Source of the DNA: Nosema muscidifuracis
Taxonomy: Eukaryota > Microsporidia > Nosematidae
Direction of reading: 5' to 3'
NCBI GenBank assembly: GCA_028335825.1
Contig: JAIOKI010000017.1
Span: 248,001 to 312,000, forward strand
DNA: 64,000 bases
Shown: piece by piece, positions 18,394 through 28,240 of the stretch
How positions within the stretch are numbered: position 1 is the stretch's first letter
Layout of the letters: each line of letters begins with the position of its first letter
The notes under the pieces: generated by a model
The model's input: the letters and a program-made list of their open reading frames with translations, nothing else
What the model was told of the DNA's origin: nothing
Databases searched by the model: none
Made by a program: the position numbers and the translations under genes

Positions 18394-19017
18394 CTACTCT
18401 TCTCTATTTAAATTAAGTATAGCTGCTTTAGATTCTTCATAATAAACTAATATATCTTTATTAAATTTCTTCATCTTTTCTGGTACCTTCAATTCATTAT
18501 TTAATTTCTCTAACACAGATCTACCCGTACTTTTAAGATATCCTAAAAATAAAGATAATTTACTCAAAATAATTCCTACTTCATCATTTCCTTCTTTAAT
18601 ATTCTCACTTAAATTATATAAAATTTCATCTTCAAGTTTATTTACATTTATATTATTTTTATCAAGAACATCAATAAAATTATCTAATGAAGGATCATCT
18701 ATCAATTCTATAAGAACATTTGTATAATCATCTTCTTCTAAAATTTTTTGATTAGAAGTTCTAAAAGAATCTTCATTTTTAAATGTATACTTAGGTTTTA
18801 AAATCTCAGTTAAATATTTTTTCTCTTCAACTTCTTCAAATGTAAGTTCAGATTTTTTATTTAGAAAATTCAATCTTTCTTTATTTTTAGATTTCTCTTC
18901 TTTTCTCATTTGTCTTTTCCAATTTTTATAACTCTTCTCATCAATATTAGGATGGATTTCTTCTGATGATTCTGAAATACTAATTGATTCACTAGAAGAA
19001 CAATCATATTCTTTCAT
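18394..19017 (-). CDS. Cdc37-like Hsp90 co-chaperone, short form
   Basis: The 207-residue protein opens with a serine/acidic stretch, then EEIHPNIDEKSYKNWKRQMR (residues 20-39). This matches the conserved Cdc37 N-terminus DDEDETHPNIDTxSLFRWRHQAR; W33 and HPNID are kept, and serines upstream fit the CK2 phosphosite that activates Cdc37. Cdc37 delivers protein kinases to Hsp90. Family members are about 380-500 residues, so much of the middle and C-terminal part is lost. The gene lies tail-to-tail with Hsp90. TTAACCCC is 6 bp before the ATG. Its first 14 codons and start signal are tandemly duplicated upstream (18975-19176). Confidence 0.7.
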   Translation of the reverse strand: MKEYDCSSSESISISESSEEIHPNIDEKSYKNWKRQMRKEEKSKNKERLNFLNKKSELTFEEVEEKKYLTEILKPKYTFKNEDSFRTSNQKILEEDDYTNVLIELIDDPSLDNFIDVLDKNNINVNKLEDEILYNLSENIKEGNDEVGIILSKLSLFLGYLKSTGRSVLEKLNNELKVPEKMKKFNKDILVYYEESKAAILNLNREE

Positions 19018-19176
19018 ATTTCTGGGGTTAAATATTTTATTTATTCTATAATAATTTCTTCAAAATAATTATTTAAAATACTAATTGATTCACTAGAAGA
19101 ACAATCGTATTCTTTCATATTTCTGGGGTTAAATATTTTATTTATTCTATAATAATTTCTTCAAAATAATTATCTG
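18975..19176. repeat. 101-bp tandem duplication spanning a gene boundary
   Basis: Units 18975-19075 and 19076-19176 differ at essentially one base (CAATCATATT against CAATCGTATT) apart from the junctions. Each holds the Cdc37 start signal, ATG and first 14 codons plus the last 11 codons and stop of the neighbouring gene at 19142. Near-identity in such AT-rich DNA means the event is recent. Confidence 0.97.
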
Positions 19177-20512
19177 AAATTTCATAGACTAATTTTGAAA
19201 TCTCCCCTTTACGAACAAATAAGAAAATATTTTTTCCTTTTTCTATCTTAAATTTATCATAAAATATTTTTTGATTTTTATTTATCTCATATATCCTAAA
19301 ATGTAAATCTGTATAAATTTTATAATTAAGTTGATTGGTTCGTTTTATACATACAAAATTATAATTAACAAGAATGGATGTATCTTTAAAAATAAATTTA
19401 GTAATTTTTATATGTTCTTGATGATAAAAATTATTTAAATTTATCAAAATTTCAACTCTTTTTTCAATATGTTTATAAACAGGTATTCTTATAAATTTAT
19501 CATTAGATTCTACTAATATTGAATTAAGAAATCCTTTATATTCTGTATCAATTATCAATTTATCAACAATATATTTGTAATTATCTTTTTTAAATATTAA
19601 ACTATCATCTTTCCATATTTTATTTCCTACATTTAATTTAATCTCATAAGATTTATTATTATAATAAAATGTATCTATCCATTTACTTGTTATTTTACCA
19701 TATTTCTTAATATCAAGTTTATTATGAAAATCATCTATTTTTTTTAAATGATAATACCAATTCTTATTTGTAATTAAATTTACAGAAAGTGTCTTAAAAA
19801 AATCTATTAATTCTATATTAACTGAATCTCTTAATATACTTATTATATTTTGTAAGAATACATAAGATAATTTAGAATATTCAGTACAATACATTTTATA
19901 TATCTTGTAATATATTAAAATCTTTATATTATCTTTTCTTAAAGTTTTAATAAGACTTATTAATATATCAAAAGGAAGAATTCTTAAGATTGTTGTATAA
20001 AATAATGAATTAGGTTGTATTTTCAATATATCATTAAATAATTTGTTCTTATTCCCTGTATATATTTCTAAATTACAATCATCAATACTTATCAGTTTAC
20101 CTAACATATAATTCTTATAAAAATTTATATAAATATCTTTACTACTTATTTTATGAATATTATGTCTAAATAGAAAAGTTGAATATTCTATAAAAGTCAT
20201 TTTTTTTATAATCATTGATTGAAAATAATATTTTAAATATTCTATAAGTTCTCTTTTAAAATCTATTGAATTATAATCTAAATTATCTGATTTTATAGGA
20301 ATAGGTATATTATTAAAAATATATTTTTTATCTCTGTATACACAATAAATATCAAAAGGTATTTGAAATAAAGAACTCTTATTTGTTATTCTTATATTTA
20401 AAAAGTCATCATTATCATATTCTATATTTTTTGGTGAGATATCTTTATAATAGATTCGTATTATCTTGTTATTTTCTATACTTGAATTTTGGAGATTTAT
20501 TATGTTCTCCAT
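19142..20512 (-). CDS. Unknown protein, 456 aa
   Basis: I do not recognise this protein. It is rich in I, K, N and Y, with no clear membrane segment, signal peptide or P-loop. The C-terminal 180 residues alternate short hydrophobic and charged stretches, suggesting beta structure, and the middle (about 150-260) looks helical. I take the ATG at 20512 as start: it is preceded by GGGATA, the GGG variant of the microsporidian start signal. An ATG six codons upstream (20524) is possible. Its last 11 codons are included in the 101-bp tandem duplication that reaches into Cdc37. Four octamers ATTTGCAT/ATGCAAAT lie 75-280 bp upstream. Confidence 0.8.
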   Translation of the reverse strand: MENIINLQNSSIENNKIIRIYYKDISPKNIEYDNDDFLNIRITNKSSLFQIPFDIYCVYRDKKYIFNNIPIPIKSDNLDYNSIDFKRELIEYLKYYFQSMIIKKMTFIEYSTFLFRHNIHKISSKDIYINFYKNYMLGKLISIDDCNLEIYTGNKNKLFNDILKIQPNSLFYTTILRILPFDILISLIKTLRKDNIKILIYYKIYKMYCTEYSKLSYVFLQNIISILRDSVNIELIDFFKTLSVNLITNKNWYYHLKKIDDFHNKLDIKKYGKITSKWIDTFYYNNKSYEIKLNVGNKIWKDDSLIFKKDNYKYIVDKLIIDTEYKGFLNSILVESNDKFIRIPVYKHIEKRVEILINLNNFYHQEHIKITKFIFKDTSILVNYNFVCIKRTNQLNYKIYTDLHFRIYEINKNQKIFYDKFKIEKGKNIFLFVRKGEISKLVYEISDNYFEEIIIE

Positions 20513-20884
20513 TATCCCTTGCATAAACAAAGAAATTTTTATATAAACAATAATGCATAAAAAATATTTAACTTATATAAAGTATTATTTGCATAAAATA
20601 TTATTTGTATAAAATATTATTTTCATAAAGTATTATTTGTATAAAGTATTATTTGCATAAAAAAGAGTATTATTTTATTTACATGGAATATTATTTTATT
20701 TGCATAAAGTATTATTTTAAATAATGCAGAGAAAATATTTAACTTACATGGAATATTTTAAATAATGCATAAAAAATATTTCATGCAAATAAAAAATAAT
20801 TAACTCATATAGAAATACTCTTTTTTAAATTATATAAAATACTTAACTTATAAAAAATACTTAAATTACATAAAACTTAATCTT
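20513..20884. repeat. Spacer of GCATAA-containing repeats
   Basis: About 20570-20720 consists of 16-20-bp imperfect repeats of the type AAAGTATTATTTGCATAAAA. Some copies carry the full octamer ATTTGCAT and others a mutated TTTGTATAA. The rest is A/T-rich. Confidence 0.8.
20587..20790. promoter_or_regulatory. Cluster of four octamers (ATTTGCAT/ATGCAAAT)
   Basis: Perfect copies lie at 20587-20594, 20651-20658, 20698-20705 and, in the opposite sense, 20783-20790. All are upstream of the minus-strand gene starting at 20512. Three sit within a local tandem repeat, so copying by slippage explains part of the clustering. The same octamer occurs upstream of other genes in the window. A regulatory role is inferred. 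Confidence 0.35.
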
Positions 20885-23137
20885 TTATTTATTTTTCTTT
20901 ACTATTATTTCATCAGTTTCTGTTTTAATTTTAAATTTATAATACTGCTTAATTCTTCTATTAATATCAAAACATTTCTTAGATAATATCAAACGAATAA
21001 TATTTTTTATATCTTTTCTATATTTCTTTTTCTTACTATCTATATAATATTCAATAATTTCTATCATATTGTTATTAATTATATTTCTGGAATAAGTAAT
21101 AAAATTTACTAAAATATTTATAATTATCAATGCATTAACATCTTTGTAAATAACAAATAAATAATTGTAAATATTTTTCATATACTCAACTTTCATATCT
21201 TGAATATTATGTTTTAACAAATGTTCAAAAGCAAAAAGACATCCCGATCTTAAAATAATATCATTACTTTTCATATTTTCTTCTATAAAATCAAGCATAC
21301 TAAATTTCATATTAGTAGTCATTAATTCATCAACAATAGATTTGTTAATATCTTTAGCACTTTTATTACCAAGACAGAAACTTATCATTAATGATGATAA
21401 AAATCTATTTTTACATTCTTCTGATTTATTACAACATTTTTTAACTAATCTTGTAAATAAACATTTCATTCTCATTTTTAAACTATTAGCTTTTATATTA
21501 TCTACCATATCTTGAGAATATAACTCACTACAAATATCAAATTGAATTTTATTATTCTTTTCTAAATAATATAAAATTTCATAAAATCTTTTTTGATTAT
21601 CATTATTTTTAGAACATTCATCAATAATTTTACTAACGAAATCTAAACTGACATTCATTTTTGGTACTAAAAATTTTACTATATTTAAATTTTTATATTC
21701 TCCTTGTATTATTTCATTAATAAGTTCATTACATTCATTATCTAAATTTGAAATATAATTTATCATAAGAAATAAAAGATCATTAACTGCTCCATTATGT
21801 TGATAATTTGTAATAACTAATCTAAAAATTTCATATTTTGTAACTTCTTTAAGAATTCTTTCACTAGTTTCTTTAGTAATAATATTTCTTAAATAAATTT
21901 CTTTGTTAAAATTTAATTCATGACTTCTAATAATATTTCTTAAACATGTACATACTGAAATATAATTTGTTGATATAATTGAAGTAAGAAAATTTATAAA
22001 ATTATTAATTAAATTTTCATTATCAGTACAATAATCTAAAAATGTTGGCATAATATTAATCATATTTTTATCTTTTTCATATAATTTAAAAAATAAAGAA
22101 ATATCATTATTTGTACTAAATCTTAATAAATTCATATCTAATTCAATTATTTGATTTAAAATTTCTATATCAACTGCACTTACCAAATATTGTAATAATT
22201 TTGTAGAAGTTATATTACGAATTAATGAAATATAATTTGGAATTAAAAATAATCTATTAATACTAAAAAAATCTTGAACAAGTTTTATATCAGTATTTTT
22301 GTTAAGAACAACAAGTTCAATAAAATCTTTTAAATCTTTTGTTAATTCTATTACATGAGTTTTTGTCTTTAAATAATTAATATTATTAAAACTAAATATT
22401 TTGTTAATAATTTCCATAATTTCATTCTCATTATTGGAAATATCTTTATTAACTTTAATTTTGTTAATAATAAAATTTAAAGCTTCAATTTTATAATCAA
22501 AAGATTTTTCTTTAAAATGATCTTTCTTATTAACTGTTAATAAATTATCTAAAATTTTTTCACATACAATTGTTTCATCCATTTGTGGTCCACTAATAAT
22601 ATAATTAGTATATTTTAATAAAATATTATAAACATATTTGTTATCTAAATTTCCTAACTTATCTTTAAAATCTACTTTATCTATTAAACTATTAAAAAAT
22701 AAATTATAAAATTTTAAAAATTCTTCATCTTCTAAATTCATTGCATATTCATCTTTTAAATTAAAAATATCTAAAACTTTTTTGATTTTATCATTTTTGT
22801 TCTTATAATAAATATCTAGTAAATTCTTAAATAATAAAATTGAATGTTCACCATTATTAAGTAATACTTTTATCAATCTAAGAACTTTATCTTGATGTTT
22901 ATCAGATAACTTACTGTTTATAAGTGATAAAATAGTAGGTGTATTTTTTATAAAATCTTTATATATAAAAAGAACTGAATATAAATGTGGAACCATTTGA
23001 TCATTTTCAAGTTCCATAATAGTTTGAGCAGTGTATTTTATAATAGATTCTGGAGTTGGTTCTATTTTGTTATTTATTAAAGCTTGTTTGATATTTAATT
23101 GTATTTGTTTTAACTGTGCATTAGATTCTCTTTCCAT
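20885..23137 (-). CDS. HEAT-repeat protein, possibly RRP12-like
   Basis: A 750-residue protein built of helical pairs throughout, typical of HEAT/ARM solenoids, with no catalytic motif. The C-terminal segment KKKYRKDIKNIIRLILSKKC followed by FDINRRI resembles the RRP12 end (KVKxILERLIRRFGFEKV), and the adjacent ALIIINILVNFITYSRNIIN fits its last HEAT repeats. RRP12 is a nuclear export and assembly factor for 40S/60S pre-ribosomes; it is about 1,230 residues in yeast. Other solenoids (importins, NOC or UTP factors) are not excluded. CCCC lies 6 bp before the ATG. Confidence 0.4.
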   Translation of the reverse strand: MERESNAQLKQIQLNIKQALINNKIEPTPESIIKYTAQTIMELENDQMVPHLYSVLFIYKDFIKNTPTILSLINSKLSDKHQDKVLRLIKVLLNNGEHSILLFKNLLDIYYKNKNDKIKKVLDIFNLKDEYAMNLEDEEFLKFYNLFFNSLIDKVDFKDKLGNLDNKYVYNILLKYTNYIISGPQMDETIVCEKILDNLLTVNKKDHFKEKSFDYKIEALNFIINKIKVNKDISNNENEIMEIINKIFSFNNINYLKTKTHVIELTKDLKDFIELVVLNKNTDIKLVQDFFSINRLFLIPNYISLIRNITSTKLLQYLVSAVDIEILNQIIELDMNLLRFSTNNDISLFFKLYEKDKNMINIMPTFLDYCTDNENLINNFINFLTSIISTNYISVCTCLRNIIRSHELNFNKEIYLRNIITKETSERILKEVTKYEIFRLVITNYQHNGAVNDLLFLMINYISNLDNECNELINEIIQGEYKNLNIVKFLVPKMNVSLDFVSKIIDECSKNNDNQKRFYEILYYLEKNNKIQFDICSELYSQDMVDNIKANSLKMRMKCLFTRLVKKCCNKSEECKNRFLSSLMISFCLGNKSAKDINKSIVDELMTTNMKFSMLDFIEENMKSNDIILRSGCLFAFEHLLKHNIQDMKVEYMKNIYNYLFVIYKDVNALIIINILVNFITYSRNIINNNMIEIIEYYIDSKKKKYRKDIKNIIRLILSKKCFDINRRIKQYYKFKIKTETDEIIVKKNK

Positions 23138-23696
23138 TTTTATGGGGAATAAAAATTATTTAAATATTTTTAAAATTTTCTTTAAGCTTAACTGATAATT
23201 ATAAAATATCTTTAAAGAATTATTTAAATATCTTTAAACTAAACTGATAATTATAAAATGAAACTTAAAAGAATTATTTAAATATCTTTGAACTAAATTG
23301 ATAATTATAAAATATCTTTAAAGTATTCAATCATTAAAAATGAAATTTGGTAGAATTTCTTTAAACTTAACGGATAATTATAAAATATCTTTAAACTAAA
23401 TTGAATACTTAGTAGATATTTATTTATAAAATATCCTTAAACTTAACTGATAATTATTAAATATCTTCAAAGAATTATTGAATACTTAGTAGATATTTAT
23501 TTATAAAATATCTTTAAAGTATTTAATCATTACAAATGAAACTTAAAAAGATTATTGAATACTTTAAATATAATTATTTTATAAAATATCTTCAAAGTAT
23601 TCAATCATTACAAATGAAACTTAAAAAGAATTATTTAAATATCTATATATTTATTTGATAAAATATCTATAATATAATCAATCATTAAAAATTAAT
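23138..23696. repeat. Minisatellite array related to the 3' end of the next gene
   Basis: At least six imperfect copies of a 50-100-bp unit combining ATATCTTTAAAGTATTCAAT and CATTAAAAATGAAACTTAAA. The same order with few changes (ATATCTCCAAAATAATCGAT then CATTAAAAATAGA) is the coding 3' end of the gene at 23697, so the array may be derived from it. Confidence 0.75.
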
Positions 23697-24581
23697 TTAA
23701 TTATTTATGTTAAGTATTATATCTCCAAAATAATCGATCATTAAAAATAGATCATTTAAATTTTGATAAGAATCTTTTTGATTTCTTGTTAATAAATTTC
23801 TCTTCCAATTATCTTCTACAAATAATAAACAGAAAAAAATACCATTTCTATAAATTTCATATTTAGAATAAATATTTTCTCTTTTCAATTTTTTATTAAA
23901 AGATCTTAATTTGTAATTTTCAATAGCATTCGTATAAAATTCTTCTGCTTCAAAATTTCTAGAAAGAAGAAGTTTTCTTATATTATCAATAAACCAATAT
24001 AAATCATCTTTTTCATCAACTGTTATTTCTCTATTATCTTTAGTACATATTTCATAATATTCCAATAAAAACATTACTTTAGCTAGAGATTCATATAAAT
24101 TATAAATTTTTGATCCATATGTATCATAAATTGATATCAAATATATAGATTTCAATTCAGGTAATAATTTAAGAATTGAAGGATTTTTCTTGATTTTTTC
24201 ATGTATTAATTCGAACATGTTTTTGTTAGAAACGTTATTCGTATTAGAAAATTTAGTTATTTTTTGTTTAAACTGTCTCTGCATAGATTTCAAATCTCTC
24301 TTTTTTAAGTAATTCCATAAAGTATCATTTGATTTAAGTAATTTATCAAATGGTGATATCAAATTTTCATTAGAGATTTTTTCTGTCTTGTGTATTTTTT
24401 CGAGATCTTTTAATCTTTCGTTAGTATTTTTTGTACTTTTAATATCATTTTTTTCTTCTGCAATTGAAATTATTTTATCTAATAGTTTATTACAACTATT
24501 ATAGTTTAAATCATTTATACTTTCCATACTATATCTTTTAGTACAATCTACTAAACTAAAGAGATGATATAAAAAATTCAT
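23697..24581 (-). CDS. Unknown protein, 294 aa
   Basis: I do not recognise this protein. It looks helical and strongly charged, with lysine-rich stretches at about 50-75 and 95-110 and several tyrosine/leucine-rich amphipathic segments (YLISIYDTYGSKIYNLYESL). The first 12 residues are mildly hydrophobic (MNFLYHLFSLVD), but this is weak as a signal peptide. TTACCC lies 6 bp before the ATG, supporting a real gene. The 3' end resembles the repeat unit in the downstream spacer. Confidence 0.75.
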   Translation of the reverse strand: MNFLYHLFSLVDCTKRYSMESINDLNYNSCNKLLDKIISIAEEKNDIKSTKNTNERLKDLEKIHKTEKISNENLISPFDKLLKSNDTLWNYLKKRDLKSMQRQFKQKITKFSNTNNVSNKNMFELIHEKIKKNPSILKLLPELKSIYLISIYDTYGSKIYNLYESLAKVMFLLEYYEICTKDNREITVDEKDDLYWFIDNIRKLLLSRNFEAEEFYTNAIENYKLRSFNKKLKRENIYSKYEIYRNGIFFCLLFVEDNWKRNLLTRNQKDSYQNLNDLFLMIDYFGDIILNINN

Positions 24582-26038
24582 TAAAATGGGTAAAATTAAT
24601 TTACTAAAAGATTAATGAGAGAGAAAAAGGAGATCAAAAGATTTTAATTAATTATTTCAATATAAATATTAAAAGACAAATTTAATTTCTTTTTTTTTTA
24701 ATAAAATTTAATTAAGACTTTTTCAATATAATATTTAAAAATTGTATCATCATAAATATTTTTTATATTTTTGAATAAAAATTGATCAACACAAGTTAAT
24801 AATTATTTTAAGAAGATGAATTCTGATAAGACATTTATTAAGTTTTAAATTTTAATTAATCACTGATTCAATATATTCAAATTACTTATTATAATTAAAA
24901 ATATTAAGTTCTTTAAAAAACTATATGAAGTGGCATTAGATTTTTAAAAAGTAATTCTAAACTTTGATAAAAATATATTCAAATTACTTAATATAATTAA
25001 AAACATTAAGTTCTGTAAAAAACTATATGAAGTGGCATCAGATTTTTATAAAATATTTAATTTAAAAAAATTTAAGATAAAATTCTTTTCAACATTTTTC
25101 AATAGATGAAAAATATCTCTTGTCTAATTTAAAGCACATTTATTCGATAATAATTACTCTTAATTGTAAATTCTTTTTCCATGTGTTCTTTAAGACTCTG
25201 GTCTGTATATTAATGTTTAAAGACAGATAAGCCAAAACTACTTAAATAATTGTTATTATAAGAAGTTACTAAATTTTGCCATGCAATTAAAAAATGAATT
25301 ATCTTAGTTTTACAATTATAAATATTTTCTAGTTCGTTGGCTAAAATAATATTTCCCTTGTAAAAGAATATAAAAATAAAGTTTATTTATTTAATTATTT
25401 CAGATCTTTTATGTTTTAATATGTAATTATTTAATTATTTCAGATCTTTTATGTTTAGTCGAAGTTAATAATCACATCATAATGATTATTTCACTATCAT
25501 ATAGATTATTAAATAAAAATTTTAAATTCTTAGTAAAAGTTAAGACAAGAAAATAAATTGCAATCTTAAACTTTAAGACACATATTTAAAGATTGAAATA
25601 ACTTGTATTATAACTTTAAAATTATCATTTATATCACTATTTATGATAATTAATTTAGCTAGTAATTCTTTAAAGATGAATTCTAAGGTATAGAAGTCTG
25701 ATTTTGTACTCAATTGAATATAAAATGTTTCGTAAAGGTTTAACTTAAAATTATTTAATTTAAATATAAATGCTTTATTAAATAAACCATCTTCTATTCA
25801 GATTTCTATTCTTAATTGGAAACAATTGTAAAATATATTTTAAATAATCTTTAAATCAAATAGATAATAAAAAGTTAACTTATAAAAATTATAAATTTTT
25901 ACTTTATTTAAAGATTATAAATTAAAGACATTTAATAACTTATAAAAATATTTAATTAAAGACACTTAATAAACTATTAAAATATTTAATTTTTAAATAT
26001 ATCAACCTAAAGATTTATTAGTATGTATCAATTTAAGT
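24582..26038. other. 1.45-kb gene-free spacer with local duplications
   Basis: A 102-bp tandem duplication starts at 24871 and 24973 (shared core ACTATATGAAGTGGCAT, several substitutions). A 36-bp direct repeat (TTAATTATTTCAGATCTTTT and following) lies at about 25390-25456. Elsewhere it is A/T-rich DNA with no tRNA, start signal or ORF I can support. Confidence 0.75.
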
Positions 26039-27829
26039 TTATAAGTGTTCCATAAATCTAATTTCTTCATCAAGACTATCTTCATCTACTATGCTATCAT
26101 ATTTCTCACCAATACTTTCACAAAGATTAAAAAGAAGATTGTGGATTTCAATTGATTTTATATCAATACATTCTTGTTTCAAATATGGTATATGCCTTAG
26201 TTTAACATAATATGTCATACCAGATAACAAAAAAATTATAACTCGCATTTTTATTTCTTTTTTCATATTCATATTAATAAATCTTTGTATAACTTCTTCT
26301 TGTATTTTAGGATCTTTACATCGTAATAATCCACTTAGTAATTTAATATATGATAATGTCTTGAGTTTGTATGTTTCATTAATCAAATTTATAACGAAAA
26401 TAAGAAAATCTATTAAAATCTTATCTATTCCAAAATGAATAGCGACTTTACACAAAAAATCAGAATCTTTAAACTTCCATGGTGTACATACAAGAACAAA
26501 TAAATATTTCTTGTTTTTTTCAATTATTCTATTTACTTCGCTATTTACTTTAAAAATTTCATTTTGAAAATAGTAAGACATAAAGCTAATAAAATTTTCT
26601 TCTGAATTGTTATGATGTTTAGGAAATATTCTTGTAATCATATCATTAATATAAACACAATCCATAGTTGTACACTTATTTCCATACGCTATAATTTTAT
26701 CAAGATATTCTCTCATTCTACTGTTGTATTGTTCATCTATAAGATAAAATCTACCTATATTTTTCATTATTAAACAAAAAATTTCAATATCTTTTATCTT
26801 GTAGAAACTATCTAATAGATTAAATGTATCAACAAAACCAATATATCTAAATTTTATAAGTTCAGTAATTAATAAAATTGCATTTATCAGATCTGTCCTA
26901 TTATTTATTTTACTATCCATTACATCTTCAACTAATTTAGTTATACTCTTTTTACAAATAACTCCACAATTTTTAATTATTCTAGCTAATACTGGTAAAT
27001 AACACATATTATTTTTTAGTTTGTTAAATACAACAGGTATCATTTTAACATTTTCACTTTTTCGTAGATATTTCGAAATTTCATCTATTTTATAAGTATC
27101 TGGCGAATTATTTTTAATAAATTCTACAATATCTTTTGCAGTTTTTGGACTATTAAAATTCGTTAAATTATTCGTTCGCATATTATAAAACTCAAATTCA
27201 TTTTCAATTGGTTCGATTACTTGCTTAAATCCGTTATCAGTTTTATGCTCAACAATTGGTAGATCAATATCACGACATGCTGATGCAATACGTTCAGTAC
27301 TTTTTTCATCAAATGTATTTAAATCAATAATCCCTATTTTAATCTTTTCAGTATCAGCATATTCTCTAATTTTTAAGTCATCATGAAAATTTAAAATATA
27401 TTCAATAAACATGGTTTTCTGTTCAACACTAGCATTATCAAATAATTTTCTAATATCTCTTTTAAAATCATATGAATCGTCTAATATCATATGAATTTCT
27501 ATATAAATAATACGATGCCAATATAAATTCTTCATATTAGTAAACAACAAGTTAGTAAATTTAGTATCTTTAACGTATACTGATACAATACGTATAACAT
27601 TTTTTATATCATCAATAGATCCAATTTTAAAATTTAAAATTGACTCAACTATTTCTGAATAAAACTGCTCCATATTCTCCGTTGATAATTCACTTACCAA
27701 ATTTGTGATGTTCTCGGTATAGAAATTTTTTATTTTTTTTACTAAGTTCATCTTTTTTTTTAATTGAGAATTTCTGTTTAGTAATGATTTTGTCTGTGAA
27801 AGATTTATTCTCTCTACATTCCAATTCAT
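26039..27829 (-). CDS. UPF2/NMD2, nonsense-mediated decay factor
   Basis: A 596-residue helical protein with MIF4G-type repeats. Residues in the middle, TELIKFRYIGFVDTFNLLDS then IEIFCLIMKNIGRFYL, match the second MIF4G domain of UPF2 (GELTKFKMFNKNDTLHCLKM, IEMACTLLETCGRFLF). The following FMSYYFQNEIFKVNSEVNRI matches the linker before the third domain. UPF2 bridges UPF1 and UPF3 on ribosomes stalled at premature stops. Human UPF2 is 1,272 residues and yeast Nmd2 1,089; here the C-terminus stops soon after the third domain in a short acidic tail, so the canonical UPF1-binding region is short or absent. TTACCCCC is 5 bp before the ATG. It is divergent from ATR. Confidence 0.78.
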   Translation of the reverse strand: MNWNVERINLSQTKSLLNRNSQLKKKMNLVKKIKNFYTENITNLVSELSTENMEQFYSEIVESILNFKIGSIDDIKNVIRIVSVYVKDTKFTNLLFTNMKNLYWHRIIYIEIHMILDDSYDFKRDIRKLFDNASVEQKTMFIEYILNFHDDLKIREYADTEKIKIGIIDLNTFDEKSTERIASACRDIDLPIVEHKTDNGFKQVIEPIENEFEFYNMRTNNLTNFNSPKTAKDIVEFIKNNSPDTYKIDEISKYLRKSENVKMIPVVFNKLKNNMCYLPVLARIIKNCGVICKKSITKLVEDVMDSKINNRTDLINAILLITELIKFRYIGFVDTFNLLDSFYKIKDIEIFCLIMKNIGRFYLIDEQYNSRMREYLDKIIAYGNKCTTMDCVYINDMITRIFPKHHNNSEENFISFMSYYFQNEIFKVNSEVNRIIEKNKKYLFVLVCTPWKFKDSDFLCKVAIHFGIDKILIDFLIFVINLINETYKLKTLSYIKLLSGLLRCKDPKIQEEVIQRFINMNMKKEIKMRVIIFLLSGMTYYVKLRHIPYLKQECIDIKSIEIHNLLFNLCESIGEKYDSIVDEDSLDEEIRFMEHL

Positions 27830-28240
27830 ATCAAGGGGGTAATTTTATCAAATGAATTTTTTAAAATGGTGTTTTATAAAATTACAATATTTGTCTCATA
27901 TTGGTCAATATAAAATACTAAAAAATTATTTGTAATCCAAAAGTCCAATAATTTTTTTAATTTATTTGTTTTATAAGCTTAGTTTTTATGTATATTGATA
28001 TGTTTGACATATCAAAAACATTTACCTAAATTAATATAGTATATTGTGCCAATATAATAGAAAATTATAAAAAATATTTATTAATATTCTTTAATTAAAA
28101 TATCATTTTTTTATTTCTGTTTCATTTCGTCAATTTATTAAGCTTGTATTACTTAGTGAATAATTTTAAATTAATTATTTTAAAAAATTTAAGCGTTCTT
28201 TCGAATTTTTGATAAAAAAAAATTATTTTTTTTTTAATCC
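27830..28240. other. Divergent UPF2/ATR spacer, about 410 bp
   Basis: A/T-rich DNA with no repeats of note. The start signals of both flanking genes sit at its two ends. Nothing else is seen. Confidence 0.6.
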
